A stretch of DNA of 22,082 nt, from IMG/VR virus record IMGVR_UViG_3300020595_002713, positions 1 through 22,082 of that record; one strand, 5' to 3'. Position 1 is the stretch's first letter. Each line of letters opens with the position of its first letter. A model generated the notes under the pieces. The model searched no databases, had not been told where the DNA came from, and saw only the letters and a list, made by a program, of their open reading frames with translations. Source of the DNA: a virus. Shown here piece after piece: positions 14,478-21,752 of the stretch. The position numbers and the translations under genes are program-made.

Positions 14478-14505
14478 ATTTTATATATTTATAAACAAAT
14501 CTATT

Positions 14506-14658
14506 ATGTGGTTAGTGATATTATATTTAGTACTATTATTAATAATTTTTACTATAGTACATTTTGTTGTAAAAAACAATGAAAAAAAGAAAGAAATATT
14601 AAAAGCTGAATTAGCTAAAAAATCTAAAAAACGAGGACGTAAACCAAAGAAGAAATGA
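14506..14658 (+). CDS. 50-aa single-helix membrane peptide with AT-hook-like tail
   Basis: The ORF starts at ATG 14506 (leader AATCTATT), and its stop overlaps the next start by ATGA. Residues 1-22 form one uninterrupted hydrophobic helix (WLVILYLVLLLIIFTIVHF). Residues 24-50 are lysine-rich and end in KKRGRKPKKK, which contains the AT-hook core R-G-R-K-P. The expected topology is inner membrane with a basic cytoplasmic tail. A holin-like or DNA-tethering role is possible but unproven. Confidence 0.65.
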   Translation: MWLVILYLVLLLIIFTIVHFVVKNNEKKKEILKAELAKKSKKRGRKPKKK

Positions 14659-15704
14659 GTAAATACAATTTAACTGAAATTTTTAATGAGTCTTTTGATT
14701 CATTAGCTAAAAAATTAGATAAGCAAAAAGGTATTGATAAGGATGAAGCTGCTAAAATAGCAGGTTCAATTGCAGCTAAGAAAATGAAAGGCGCAGGTTC
14801 AGGTCCTACAGCTAAACAAAAAGCTAGAGTAAAAGAAGAAGAAGTATCTGATACAGAACAAGTATTTGATATCATATATGCTGCTGGAGGAAAAGACAAA
14901 GCTCCTGATTTTATGGATGCCATTGGAGAAGAATTTGGTATCGATTTCGAATATGGTAGAGTAAATGAACAATCCAAACCTATAAATGAATTAGCACCTG
15001 ATGTTAGAAATAGGATTGAAGGTTTAATTAGTCAAAGATCCAAAATGACTTTTTTATTGGATTTTATTAAGATGTATGCTGATGTAACACAGGATGATCC
15101 ATTTGATTCTGAAGATATATTAGAGTATTTTAGAGAAATAATGAGAAGAAAGTTAAAAGAACAAGATATGTATGAGGATAGCTTCAATCCGGATGATATG
15201 AAGGAATCTATAAAAGAAGATGAGGAAGAGGATGAAGAGGAAGTTATTAAATATGAACCATTTGTAGAAGGTGAGACAACTTTAATAAGATCTTTATTGT
15301 ATGAAGAAAGATATGATTTAGGTTATAGGTTAGAAAATCAGGAAGAATATGATTTCCTTTTAAAATTTGGTGTTGCTGCTTTTGAAACAGAATATTTAGA
15401 TGGAGAAGAAGTAGGTGACTTTGTTAAAGAAAATAGATTTAATGAAAGAGAAGAATATAGTCTAGGAAACGATATGGATTCTTATAACCTTACCCCAATT
15501 AAAGAAGATTTATTCAGCAAAGATGGTGATACTGAAGACAATGTAGACAACATTGATAAAGTATCTTCCCCAAGTACTAAAGGAGTGGGTTACGACCAAG
15601 TATCTAAAGCAAACACAGCTGAGGATGATATGGAAAGTAAAGAAACACTTAACCCTAAACCAATGTACGAAGATTTGAAAAAACACTTCAAAAGGTTTAT
15701 ATAA
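14655..15704 (+). CDS. 349-aa acidic protein of unknown function
   Basis: The start is coupled by ATGA to the membrane peptide gene. The N-terminal 60 residues (NLTEIFNESFDSLAKKL, then DKDEAAKIAGSIAAKKMKGAGSG) resemble the ends of several marine T4-like phage proteins from memory, a possible shared packaging or interaction tag. The middle has helical segments and an acidic run (EDEEEDEEE near 196). The rest is charged and low in aromatics until the end (MYEDLKKHFKRFI). The composition would suit a scaffold or core-type capsid protein, but I cannot assign it. Confidence 0.75.
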   Translation: MSKYNLTEIFNESFDSLAKKLDKQKGIDKDEAAKIAGSIAAKKMKGAGSGPTAKQKARVKEEEVSDTEQVFDIIYAAGGKDKAPDFMDAIGEEFGIDFEYGRVNEQSKPINELAPDVRNRIEGLISQRSKMTFLLDFIKMYADVTQDDPFDSEDILEYFREIMRRKLKEQDMYEDSFNPDDMKESIKEDEEEDEEEVIKYEPFVEGETTLIRSLLYEERYDLGYRLENQEEYDFLLKFGVAAFETEYLDGEEVGDFVKENRFNEREEYSLGNDMDSYNLTPIKEDLFSKDGDTEDNVDNIDKVSSPSTKGVGYDQVSKANTAEDDMESKETLNPKPMYEDLKKHFKRFI

Positions 15705-15715
15705 TAACATTTGTC

Positions 15716-15744
15716 TACCCAATATGCTTTGTGTATATTGGGTA
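15716..15744 (+). repeat. 10-bp perfect stem-loop between two genes
   Basis: TACCCAATAT (15716-15725) and ATATTGGGTA (15735-15744) are exact reverse complements with a 9-base loop. The hairpin begins 12 bases after the stop of the 349-aa gene and ends two bases before ATG 15747. There is no T-run after it, so it is more likely an RNA stability or translation-control element, or a weak terminator. Confidence 0.6.
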
Positions 15745-15746
15745 AT

Positions 15747-15857
15747 ATGGAAAGTATGGAAACAGTAGTTTTGATAATAGACATAGCAACACTTATATTT
15801 GTGATTTATTGTATGGCTATGATTAGTAGTATTAAAGATAATATTAATAAAAGATAG
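15747..15857 (+). CDS. 36-aa single-helix membrane peptide
   Basis: The peptide has a short acidic N-terminus (MESME) followed by one hydrophobic helix (TVVLIIDIATLIFVIYCMAMI) and a polar end with lysines. It lies directly behind the stem-loop, which may mask its start. A second in-frame ATG at 15756 is possible. Small membrane peptides in phages can act as holins, spanins or exclusion factors; none is supported specifically. Confidence 0.5.
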   Translation: MESMETVVLIIDIATLIFVIYCMAMISSIKDNINKR

Positions 15858-15859
15858 TT

Positions 15860-15973
15860 ATGAAAGATGAACCCATAATATGGCAATGTGAAAAATGTGG
15901 TGCCTTCAATAATATCCAAAACGAACAGTGTGGTAAATGTTATGAAATAAAAAAAGTTATAAGACATCTATGA
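15860..15973 (+). CDS. 37-aa RanBP2-type zinc finger micro-protein
   Basis: The peptide contains Trp8-x-Cys10-x2-Cys13-x3-Asn17-x6-Cys24-x2-Cys27, which fits the RanBP2/NZF zinc finger pattern W-x-C-x(2-4)-C-x3-N-x6-C-x2-C at every position. In eukaryotes these fingers bind ubiquitin or single-stranded RNA; in prokaryotic or phage proteins the partner is unknown. The ORF starts two bases after the previous stop with a GATAGTT leader and ends in an ATGA overlap with the next gene, so it is probably translated. Confidence 0.7.
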   Translation: MKDEPIIWQCEKCGAFNNIQNEQCGKCYEIKKVIRHL

Positions 15974-16176
15974 AAATAGAAACAATCCCAGTAGATAATC
16001 AATTATATGAGATATTAAGAACGTTTCATAAATCATATTTTACTACTAAAAAAAAAGAAACCAATAAAAAACTAATAGGTTTATGGGTTAATCACTTAGA
16101 AGGTAATAGAGTAATTCAAACTGAAGGTAATTTTCACATATGTAGATTAATAGAGGAGGCTAAAATAGATGGATGA
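15970..16176 (+). CDS. 68-aa protein of unknown function
   Basis: It is coupled by ATGA to the zinc finger micro-protein and overlaps the next start by eight bases. The sequence is mixed alpha/beta and basic (YEILRTFHKSYFTTKKKETNKK, then LIGLWVNHLEGN). No family is recognised. The codons near its end (GAG GAG GCT, 16153-16161) create a GAGGAGG string nine bases before the next ATG, one of the few Shine-Dalgarno-like sites in the window. Confidence 0.7.
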   Translation: MKIETIPVDNQLYEILRTFHKSYFTTKKKETNKKLIGLWVNHLEGNRVIQTEGNFHICRLIEEAKIDG

Positions 16177-16522
16177 AGCTAAAACTTGTGCTTGGTGTCA
16201 TAAACCAACTGATATGGTAGCGATATTCGCTCCTGATATTCCAATATTAGAGTGGATGGAGGAAAAGATTATAGACTACTGTGATAAAAATAACATTGAC
16301 AGAGAAAAGTTATGGGGGTATGATAGTAATTGGAATGATCTACAAATACCTGAGTATTTAGAAGCTGAACTGTCAGTTTATGATGAACTTATTGAAACCG
16401 TATCTAGAAAAACTATATGTAGTGAATGTTTAAAAGAGGATGATAAACTTTGGAAAAAGTATTATAGTAAAGAAGAAGATTTTGATGTATTATTTGAATT
16501 TGATGTTGACGATTTAAAATAA
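16169..16522 (+). CDS. 117-aa zinc-finger-like acidic protein
   Basis: Two cysteine pairs (Cys7-x2-Cys10 in CAWC, and Cys84-x2-Cys87 in CSEC) could bind one zinc across a long helical insert (about 25-80). The C-terminus is acidic (DFDVLFEFDVDDLK). Tryptophan is frequent. The role is unknown. It follows the 68-aa gene with an 8-base overlap, and the gene for the hydroxylase fusion follows five bases later. Confidence 0.65.
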   Translation: MDEAKTCAWCHKPTDMVAIFAPDIPILEWMEEKIIDYCDKNNIDREKLWGYDSNWNDLQIPEYLEAELSVYDELIETVSRKTICSECLKEDDKLWKKYYSKEEDFDVLFEFDVDDLK

Positions 16523-16527
16523 ATAAA

Positions 16528-17871
16528 ATGAAAATAGATTTTTGTTATGTAGTCAATCTAAACTCTGAAGATTGTGTAAGTAGAATAGAACAAATACCAT
16601 TTCATACCTTAACTAAGTATTATGTTATGGATGCCATTAATGGTTGGGATATAGTAAATAAACCTTCTAAATCTCCCTTTAAATATAAGGCTGCTGATTG
16701 GTGGAAAATTAATAGTAATGTTGATTTTTGGAATAGAGAAGTTACACCTGGAGAAATAGGTTGTTCTTTATCACATTATAAAGTTATTAAAACAGCTTAT
16801 GCTGAGGGTTTTTCAGGTATTTTAATATTAGAAGAAGATTTTGTACCACAAGGTGCATTTCCAACAATAGAAATGCTTGAAAGTGTCCCTAAAGATGCTA
16901 GCATAGTTTACTTAGATAGAAACAAGGTATTATCTGATTTTAATGAGGAAAGAATAAATGAACACTTAACTAGAGCAAGTTACAGTTATAATACTCATGC
17001 TTACTTAATTACTAGAAAAGGTATGAAAGAAGTAATTAGTAGTAACTTTTTAGATAACATAATACCCTTAGATGAATATTATTCAGCCGCAAACGGTATT
17101 TCAGATAGAGCAGATGCAATAGCAAAAGTAGGCATAAAAGGATTTAAATCATATGCCTTTAATGGAGGTTTTTTTAATCAATCATCTAATACAAGGTCTA
17201 ATTCATTAACAGAGTTCCCACCTGAGGTATTAAATGCAGCAAAACAACCAAATACACCATCTAATATTCAAAATGCTAATGATTTTGAAGCATGGAGTAA
17301 AAAATATATTCATCCTATGGTGAGAAATCAGGAATGGGATTTATTAACTGATGAACCTGGTCCTAATATTTATACTTTCCCATTTTTTACTAAACAATTC
17401 TGTGAAGAATTAATAGAGTTAAGTGAAAAATATAAATGGACAACTGATAGACATGAGTTTTATCCTACTACTGATAATTTATTAAAGGTATTAGGTATGG
17501 ATAAAATTTATAATAAATTAATAAACACATATGTTAGACCTTTAGCAATGTGGGTTTATCGTTTAGAAGGTAAAGTTTGGGACCATTTAAGAGATGAATC
17601 TTTTATTATTAAATACCCCCATGACCAACAATCACATTTAAGTTTACATCATGATTTTTCTAATATTACTACTCTAGTTAACTTAAACCCAGGTGAGTTT
17701 AAAGGTGGTGGAACATACTTTCCTAAATATAAGTTAAATGTAAATCCTGATGAGATAGGAGTTATGACTTTACATCCAGGTAATATTACTCATAAGCATG
17801 GAGCAAGGCCAGTAACTGAAGGTATAAGATATGTAGTTGTTTCATTTATTAAAGGAGCTAGTCATACATAA
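16528..17871 (+). CDS. Fusion of GT25 glycosyltransferase and procollagen lysyl-hydroxylase-like dioxygenase
   Basis: The 447-aa protein has two domains. Residues 1-220 match GT25/collagen galactosyltransferase: FCYVVNLNSED, TPGEIGCSLSHYKV (73-86), ILEEDF with Glu102-Glu103-Asp104, YSYNTHAYLITRKGMKE (152-168) and IPLDEYY (179-185). Residues 270-447 match the Fe(II)/2-oxoglutarate dioxygenase of animal PLOD enzymes: HHD giving His374/Asp376, GEFKGGGTYF, LHPGNITHKHG with His424, and GIRYVVVSF with Arg434 for 2-oxoglutarate. His424 and Arg434 are ten residues apart, as H719 and R729 are in human PLOD3. All catalytic positions I can name are present. It should hydroxylate a side chain, perhaps lysine, and transfer a sugar; the target is unknown. 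Confidence 0.88.
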   Translation: MKIDFCYVVNLNSEDCVSRIEQIPFHTLTKYYVMDAINGWDIVNKPSKSPFKYKAADWWKINSNVDFWNREVTPGEIGCSLSHYKVIKTAYAEGFSGILILEEDFVPQGAFPTIEMLESVPKDASIVYLDRNKVLSDFNEERINEHLTRASYSYNTHAYLITRKGMKEVISSNFLDNIIPLDEYYSAANGISDRADAIAKVGIKGFKSYAFNGGFFNQSSNTRSNSLTEFPPEVLNAAKQPNTPSNIQNANDFEAWSKKYIHPMVRNQEWDLLTDEPGPNIYTFPFFTKQFCEELIELSEKYKWTTDRHEFYPTTDNLLKVLGMDKIYNKLINTYVRPLAMWVYRLEGKVWDHLRDESFIIKYPHDQQSHLSLHHDFSNITTLVNLNPGEFKGGGTYFPKYKLNVNPDEIGVMTLHPGNITHKHGARPVTEGIRYVVVSFIKGASHT

Positions 17872-17874
17872 GAT

Positions 17875-18972
17875 ATGAAAATATTAATATGGGCAGGGTA
17901 TCAAACCCCACATTGGAATAAAAGCACTTGGGATAATAGAGGTATAGGTGGAAGTGAATATTGTATTTTAAAACTAGCGGAATATTTTACTAAACAAAAC
18001 CATAATGTAATAGTAAGTGGAGATGTAGTTGATGGTAAATTTAATGGTGTACAATATCTTCACTATGATAAATTTTTAGAATGGAGAGGACCAGTTAGTC
18101 ATACTAACCCAAATGCTTTAAAAGTATTTTCCCACTTTGATGTAGTAATAGGTTCTAATTATATTCATTACCTAAGGCATCTTAAAGATAATCATATTAC
18201 TTTTGATAAATCCTATTTTTGGATGCATAATGAGGATTATTACAGGTGGTATAAAGGTAGTACATTAACTAATACTGATGAATATTTTCAATCCCCTAAA
18301 CTAAATAAAATAATAGGTGTAAGTAAACTCCATGAAAAGTTATTAGTAGATAATTCAGAATCATTATTTAATTATAATATATCTAAGGCTTTAGATACAA
18401 TTTATCATGTAGAAAATGCTATTGATGTAAACGATTATACTAACCCCTTAGATAATAAAGTTAAAGGTAGAATTATATGGTCATCAGCTCCTGATAGAGG
18501 ATTAGATTTTATAGTACAAAATTGGGATAAATGGAAAGAACAACGACCAGATTTATCATTAGTGGTATGTTTACCTCCATATGCTAAAGATTGGGATAAA
18601 GCTGATGTATCAAACTTAAAGGATGTTGAATACAAAGGTGCTTTAAATCCAACTCAATTAAGAGAGGAACAATCAAAAGCCGAATATTGGATTTATGTTT
18701 CAAATTATACTGAAACATATTGCATTACAGCTTTAGAGATGATGTTACAAAAGGTAAAAATAATAACTAACGGACCAGGAAATATAAAAAACTTAATAGA
18801 AAATGGTGGAAGTGGTATTTTGATTGATGATATTGACCCTAATATTGTTATTAAAAAACTACTTAATAAGTATAACAATAAGATGATTGAAAAGGCATAT
18901 AAATATGCTCTTGAACAATCTTGGGAAAATAGAACTATGGAGTGGTTAAACTTAATAGAAGATGAAGAGTAA
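17875..18972 (+). CDS. Glycosyltransferase, GT4-like, third copy
   Basis: The 365-aa GT-B protein opens with KILIWAGYQTPHW and the glycine-rich NRGIGGSEYC (21-30). The donor half begins at RIIWSSAPDRGLDF (199-212) and carries the E-x7-E motif Glu280/Glu288 in ETYCITALE, then KIITNGPGNIKNLI. The order is that of retaining GT4 enzymes, and its length is complete. It starts three bases after the hydroxylase-fusion stop, so the two may act on the same acceptor, for example extending the sugar added by the GT25 domain (inference). Confidence 0.87.
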   Translation: MKILIWAGYQTPHWNKSTWDNRGIGGSEYCILKLAEYFTKQNHNVIVSGDVVDGKFNGVQYLHYDKFLEWRGPVSHTNPNALKVFSHFDVVIGSNYIHYLRHLKDNHITFDKSYFWMHNEDYYRWYKGSTLTNTDEYFQSPKLNKIIGVSKLHEKLLVDNSESLFNYNISKALDTIYHVENAIDVNDYTNPLDNKVKGRIIWSSAPDRGLDFIVQNWDKWKEQRPDLSLVVCLPPYAKDWDKADVSNLKDVEYKGALNPTQLREEQSKAEYWIYVSNYTETYCITALEMMLQKVKIITNGPGNIKNLIENGGSGILIDDIDPNIVIKKLLNKYNNKMIEKAYKYALEQSWENRTMEWLNLIEDEE

Positions 18973-19120
18973 AAAATATAAATACATAGATGAAAACCAA
19001 GAAGAATACTTGGATAGCCAAAAAATAGCTAAGCTTATTAAAAAGAATAAAGCGGTTAAAAAGAAAAGAAAACTTAAAGATGATTTCACAGATTCAAATG
19101 ATTGGGAATATGAAGGGTAA
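18962..19120 (+). CDS. 52-aa basic/acidic micro-ORF
   Basis: The ORF starts 11 bases before the GT4 stop and runs into the start of the nuclease gene (11-base overlap with ATG 19110). The peptide has a lysine-rich middle (KIAKLIKKNKAVKKKRKLK) and an acidic end (DDFTDSNDWEYEG). No family is recognised. The overlaps on both sides fit the local style of coupled genes. Confidence 0.55.
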   Translation: MKSKKYKYIDENQEEYLDSQKIAKLIKKNKAVKKKRKLKDDFTDSNDWEYEG

Positions 19121-19745
19121 AAACATAAATAAACTACTACTTTTACTACTACTTTTTATAAACTGTAGTGAAAAAGAAATAATAGCTCAAGATAAAGATA
19201 TTGACTTACAGTTAAGGGATGAGGTAATTGTAGAAAATCCTGTATTTAAAGTATGGTATTCTGAAGTGAAAGAACAACCTATAAAGTTAATCTATACCTC
19301 TACTAATAGGGTTAAAAATGTGGACAGAGGAAGTATGAATTTTCGTACTGAATCTAATATTCATACTTCAGACAATGCTGATTATTATCGTAATGTTTGG
19401 GATAAAGGTCACTTAGCACCAGCAGCTACTTATTCTGATTCAATGGTTAATCTTAAACAAACATTCTCATTTTTAAACTGCGCTTTACAAAACCAGTATT
19501 TAAATAGAGGTGAATGGAGATTATTAGAGGAGCAAGAACGAGTTTGGGATGATGAGCAAAATTTAACTATAACAGTTGAATTAATTTGGGAAGATGGGTT
19601 TCAAATTTTACCAACTGGTGGTCATATCCCTACTCATATGTCTAAACACATTTATTTTGAAAAAGGAGATACTTGTAAAACATTTATATTCCCAAATGAA
19701 AAACCAACTCAAGGTTGGGAAGAATATGAAGTAAAATGTAATTAA
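19110..19745 (+). CDS. Lipoprotein DNA/RNA non-specific endonuclease
   Basis: I chose ATG 19110 (211 aa) over ATG 19080 because it gives a proper lipoprotein signal: MKGKNINK, a run of seven leucines, then LFINC with lipidated Cys19. The body matches the Serratia-nuclease family (Endonuclease_NS). DKGH with His101 stands for the usual DRGH, followed by LAPAA. QNQYLNRGEW holds metal-ligand Asn132, and ILPTGGHIPTHMSKHIYF closes the fold, with the proline-threonine pair normal for the family. The Arg to Lys change in DRGH may lower activity. The enzyme would be anchored in the envelope and degrade DNA or RNA outside the cytoplasm. Confidence 0.85.
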   Translation: MKGKNINKLLLLLLLFINCSEKEIIAQDKDIDLQLRDEVIVENPVFKVWYSEVKEQPIKLIYTSTNRVKNVDRGSMNFRTESNIHTSDNADYYRNVWDKGHLAPAATYSDSMVNLKQTFSFLNCALQNQYLNRGEWRLLEEQERVWDDEQNLTITVELIWEDGFQILPTGGHIPTHMSKHIYFEKGDTCKTFIFPNEKPTQGWEEYEVKCN

Positions 19746-19758
19746 ATCTAAAATTGTT

Positions 19759-20190
19759 ATGAAAAAAGTTATAGTAGTAAGTGGTTATTTTAACCCAATC
19801 CATAAAGGACATATAGAGTTGTTCAACAGAGCAAAAGAATATGGTAATGAACTTTGGGTTATAGTTAACAATGACATTCAACGTGAACTTAAGGGTTCTA
19901 AAAAATTTATGAAGGAGGATGAAAGATTACTTATAGTTAGTAGTTTATCAGTTGTTGACTTTAGTATAGTATCTATTGATGAAGATAGTACTGTAAGTGA
20001 ATCATTAAGATATTTAAATTCAAAAGTGCTTACAAGTGACCCTAAAGGCAAAATGGTATTTGCTAATGGGGGTGACCAAACAAATGAATCAATACCCGAA
20101 TCTAAGATTTGTGATATGCTAAGTATAGAGTTAATAGATGGTATAGGTAATAAAATTCAATCAAGTAGTTGGTTAATAAATGATGATTAA
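19759..20190 (+). CDS. Cytidylyltransferase-like nucleotidyltransferase (TagD/RfaE2-like)
   Basis: The 143-aa protein carries the HxGH motif His15-x-Gly-His18 in SGYFNPIHKGHIELF, strand LWVIVNND, KFMKEDERLLIVSSL and VDFSIVSID. The C-terminal NKIQSSSW stands where the family has its I-S-S-T/S motif. The family joins CTP or ATP to phosphorylated small molecules (glycerol-3-phosphate, heptose-1-phosphate), releasing pyrophosphate. Given the sugar genes around it, activation of a sugar or polyol phosphate is the most likely role. The start has the GTTATG context. Confidence 0.88.
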   Translation: MKKVIVVSGYFNPIHKGHIELFNRAKEYGNELWVIVNNDIQRELKGSKKFMKEDERLLIVSSLSVVDFSIVSIDEDSTVSESLRYLNSKVLTSDPKGKMVFANGGDQTNESIPESKICDMLSIELIDGIGNKIQSSSWLINDD

Positions 20191-20201
20191 TAAAATATAT
20201 T

Positions 20202-20564
20202 ATGGAACAAAAACAAATAAATATAAAGAAAGAGTTAGATTTAGTAATCCACCAAGCAAATGCTTATATTGATTATCTTAACACTGAATGTACATACTCA
20301 GAATTTGGAGATAGATTCTTAAAGATTAGTAATAAAAGTGATATGAAACAGGATATGAATCAGTTGAAATCATATTTGTGGAACAAACAAAAAGCTGATA
20401 GTGAAGATTTTCTCCAATCTATACTTGACTTTGAAGGTATTATGAAGGCTATAGATACTCATGGCACTCAAATTACAAATGAAATATATAGAAATTCTAG
20501 AGAATACTGGAACGAGGCACAAAACCATTTAAAAGCAAGAAATAATAATAACTATTTAGCTTAG
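20202..20564 (+). CDS. 120-aa helical protein of unknown function
   Basis: The product is almost entirely predicted helix with charged heptad-like stretches (IKKELDLVIHQANAYIDYLN, KQDMNQLKSYLWNKQ, EYWNEAQNHLKARNNNN). No catalytic motif and no family are recognised. It lies 11 bases after the nucleotidyltransferase and 36 bases before the DUF285-repeat gene. A structural or chaperone-type role for the neighbouring fibre-like gene is possible but unsupported. Confidence 0.65.
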   Translation: MEQKQINIKKELDLVIHQANAYIDYLNTECTYSEFGDRFLKISNKSDMKQDMNQLKSYLWNKQKADSEDFLQSILDFEGIMKAIDTHGTQITNEIYRNSREYWNEAQNHLKARNNNNYLA

Positions 20565-20600
20565 TTGTCATATTTATTATCACACCAATTTATCTAAATA

Positions 20601-21689
20601 ATGATTTTCTCACAACAAGATCCTGGACACTGGTTAACTTTCTCAAAAAGGGCAGATAATGTTAACTTACCCATTCAAGAGTTAACAAGAAAATATAATA
20701 AAGAAAAATTATTATTTGAGAATTATGTAACTAATTTCCAACAAATGGAAATAGCATTACGTTCGCAACAATCATTAGGTTTTGGTGGTGCGGGGATTAT
20801 TAATGATTCTAATATATATCGAATAGTTGATGCATGGTTTGTGAATAAAATAAGAACTGAAGCACAATATGGTCCTATTGGTAGTTGGGATGTGTCTAGA
20901 GTTACTGATATGTATCAATTGTTTGAACCAAGTACTTTCTATACTATTGGAAAAAATGTAGTAGATGGTTTTAATGAAGATATTAGTGCTTGGGATGTAA
21001 GTAATGTGAGTGAGATGAGTGAGATGTTTAGTAATCAAACTATATTTAATCAACCTTTAGATAGTTGGGATGTGAGTAATGTTAGGAATATGACTTATAT
21101 GTTTAGTGGTGCCACAGCCTTCGACCAACCCTTAAATTCTTGGGATGTTAGTAATGCGGTGAATATGGAAGTGATGTTTGAAGGTGCAACATCTTTCAAT
21201 CAAGATTTAAATTCTTGGAATGTAAGTAATGTTACTGATATGGGTGGGATGTTTTGGGGTGCAACTTTATTTGACGGGAATATTACAAGTTGGAACGTTA
21301 GTAATGCTGTTGGTGTTGAAGTGCCAGGGTATGGTATGTCTAGGATGTTTAACAATGCTGCTAATTTTAACCAAAATATCAGTGGATGGATTATTAATAG
21401 TGGAGTTACAAGCTTTTTGAAGATGTTTGAGGGTGCAACTTCATTTGACCAAAACTTAGGAAATTGGAATATTGCAGGAATAGATACTGCTGAAGATATG
21501 TTTTTAGGTGTTACATTATCTACTGCAAATTATAGTTCATTATTAATAGGATGGGCAGCAGATGCACCTATTACAGGTCCAGTTAAATTTAGTGGTGGTA
21601 ATTCACAATATTCAACAGGTGCAGCCGCAGCAGCAAGAGCAGAATTAGTACTTGAAGGTTGGATAATTACAGATGGTGGTCAAGCTTAA
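20601..21689 (+). CDS. BspA/DUF285-repeat protein, possible phage fibre or adhesin
   Basis: The 362-aa protein has a 60-residue N-terminal part (MIFSQQDPGHWLTF, then a helical stretch to about 57) unrelated to the repeats. Then come DUF285 repeats with the unit F(N/D)QxLxSWDVSNVxxMxxMF. Tryptophans of the WDVSN core fall at 96, 131, 156, 181, 206 and 231, with exact 25-residue spacing after the second. Repeats degenerate to about 310, and an Ala/Gly-rich end follows. There is no signal peptide, so it is not a normal surface lipoprotein; a virion fibre with the N-terminus attached to the particle fits better. A terminator follows. Confidence 0.85.
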   Translation: MIFSQQDPGHWLTFSKRADNVNLPIQELTRKYNKEKLLFENYVTNFQQMEIALRSQQSLGFGGAGIINDSNIYRIVDAWFVNKIRTEAQYGPIGSWDVSRVTDMYQLFEPSTFYTIGKNVVDGFNEDISAWDVSNVSEMSEMFSNQTIFNQPLDSWDVSNVRNMTYMFSGATAFDQPLNSWDVSNAVNMEVMFEGATSFNQDLNSWNVSNVTDMGGMFWGATLFDGNITSWNVSNAVGVEVPGYGMSRMFNNAANFNQNISGWIINSGVTSFLKMFEGATSFDQNLGNWNIAGIDTAEDMFLGVTLSTANYSSLLIGWAADAPITGPVKFSGGNSQYSTGAAAAARAELVLEGWIITDGGQA

Positions 21690-21725
21690 AAAATAATCAT
21701 AATATTTTAAAAATACCCACAAAAT

Positions 21726-21752
21726 AACTTGGCTTTTGTCAAGTTTTTTTTT
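21726..21752 (+). terminator. Rho-independent terminator overlapping promoter P4
   Basis: AACTTGGC (21726-21733) pairs with GTCAAGTT (21738-21745), an 8-bp stem with one G-T pair and loop TTTT, followed by a T-run to 21752. It lies 36 bases after the DUF285 gene stop. It is the only strong intrinsic terminator I see in the window. Confidence 0.85.

Noticed and set aside
14484-14492. TATATTTAT as a -7 box before the 50-aa membrane peptide
   Set aside because: There is no TTG about 20 bases upstream, and it lies too close to ATG 14506.
15710-15742. Promoter TTTG-N20-TATATTGGG before the 36-aa ORF
   Set aside because: The -7 box lacks the third T and the AC end, it overlaps the hairpin, and the RNA would start at or after ATG 15747.
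21229-21420. A + strand open frame inside the DUF285 gene
   Set aside because: It is an out-of-frame echo of the repeat DNA; the WDVSN repeats are in the main frame.
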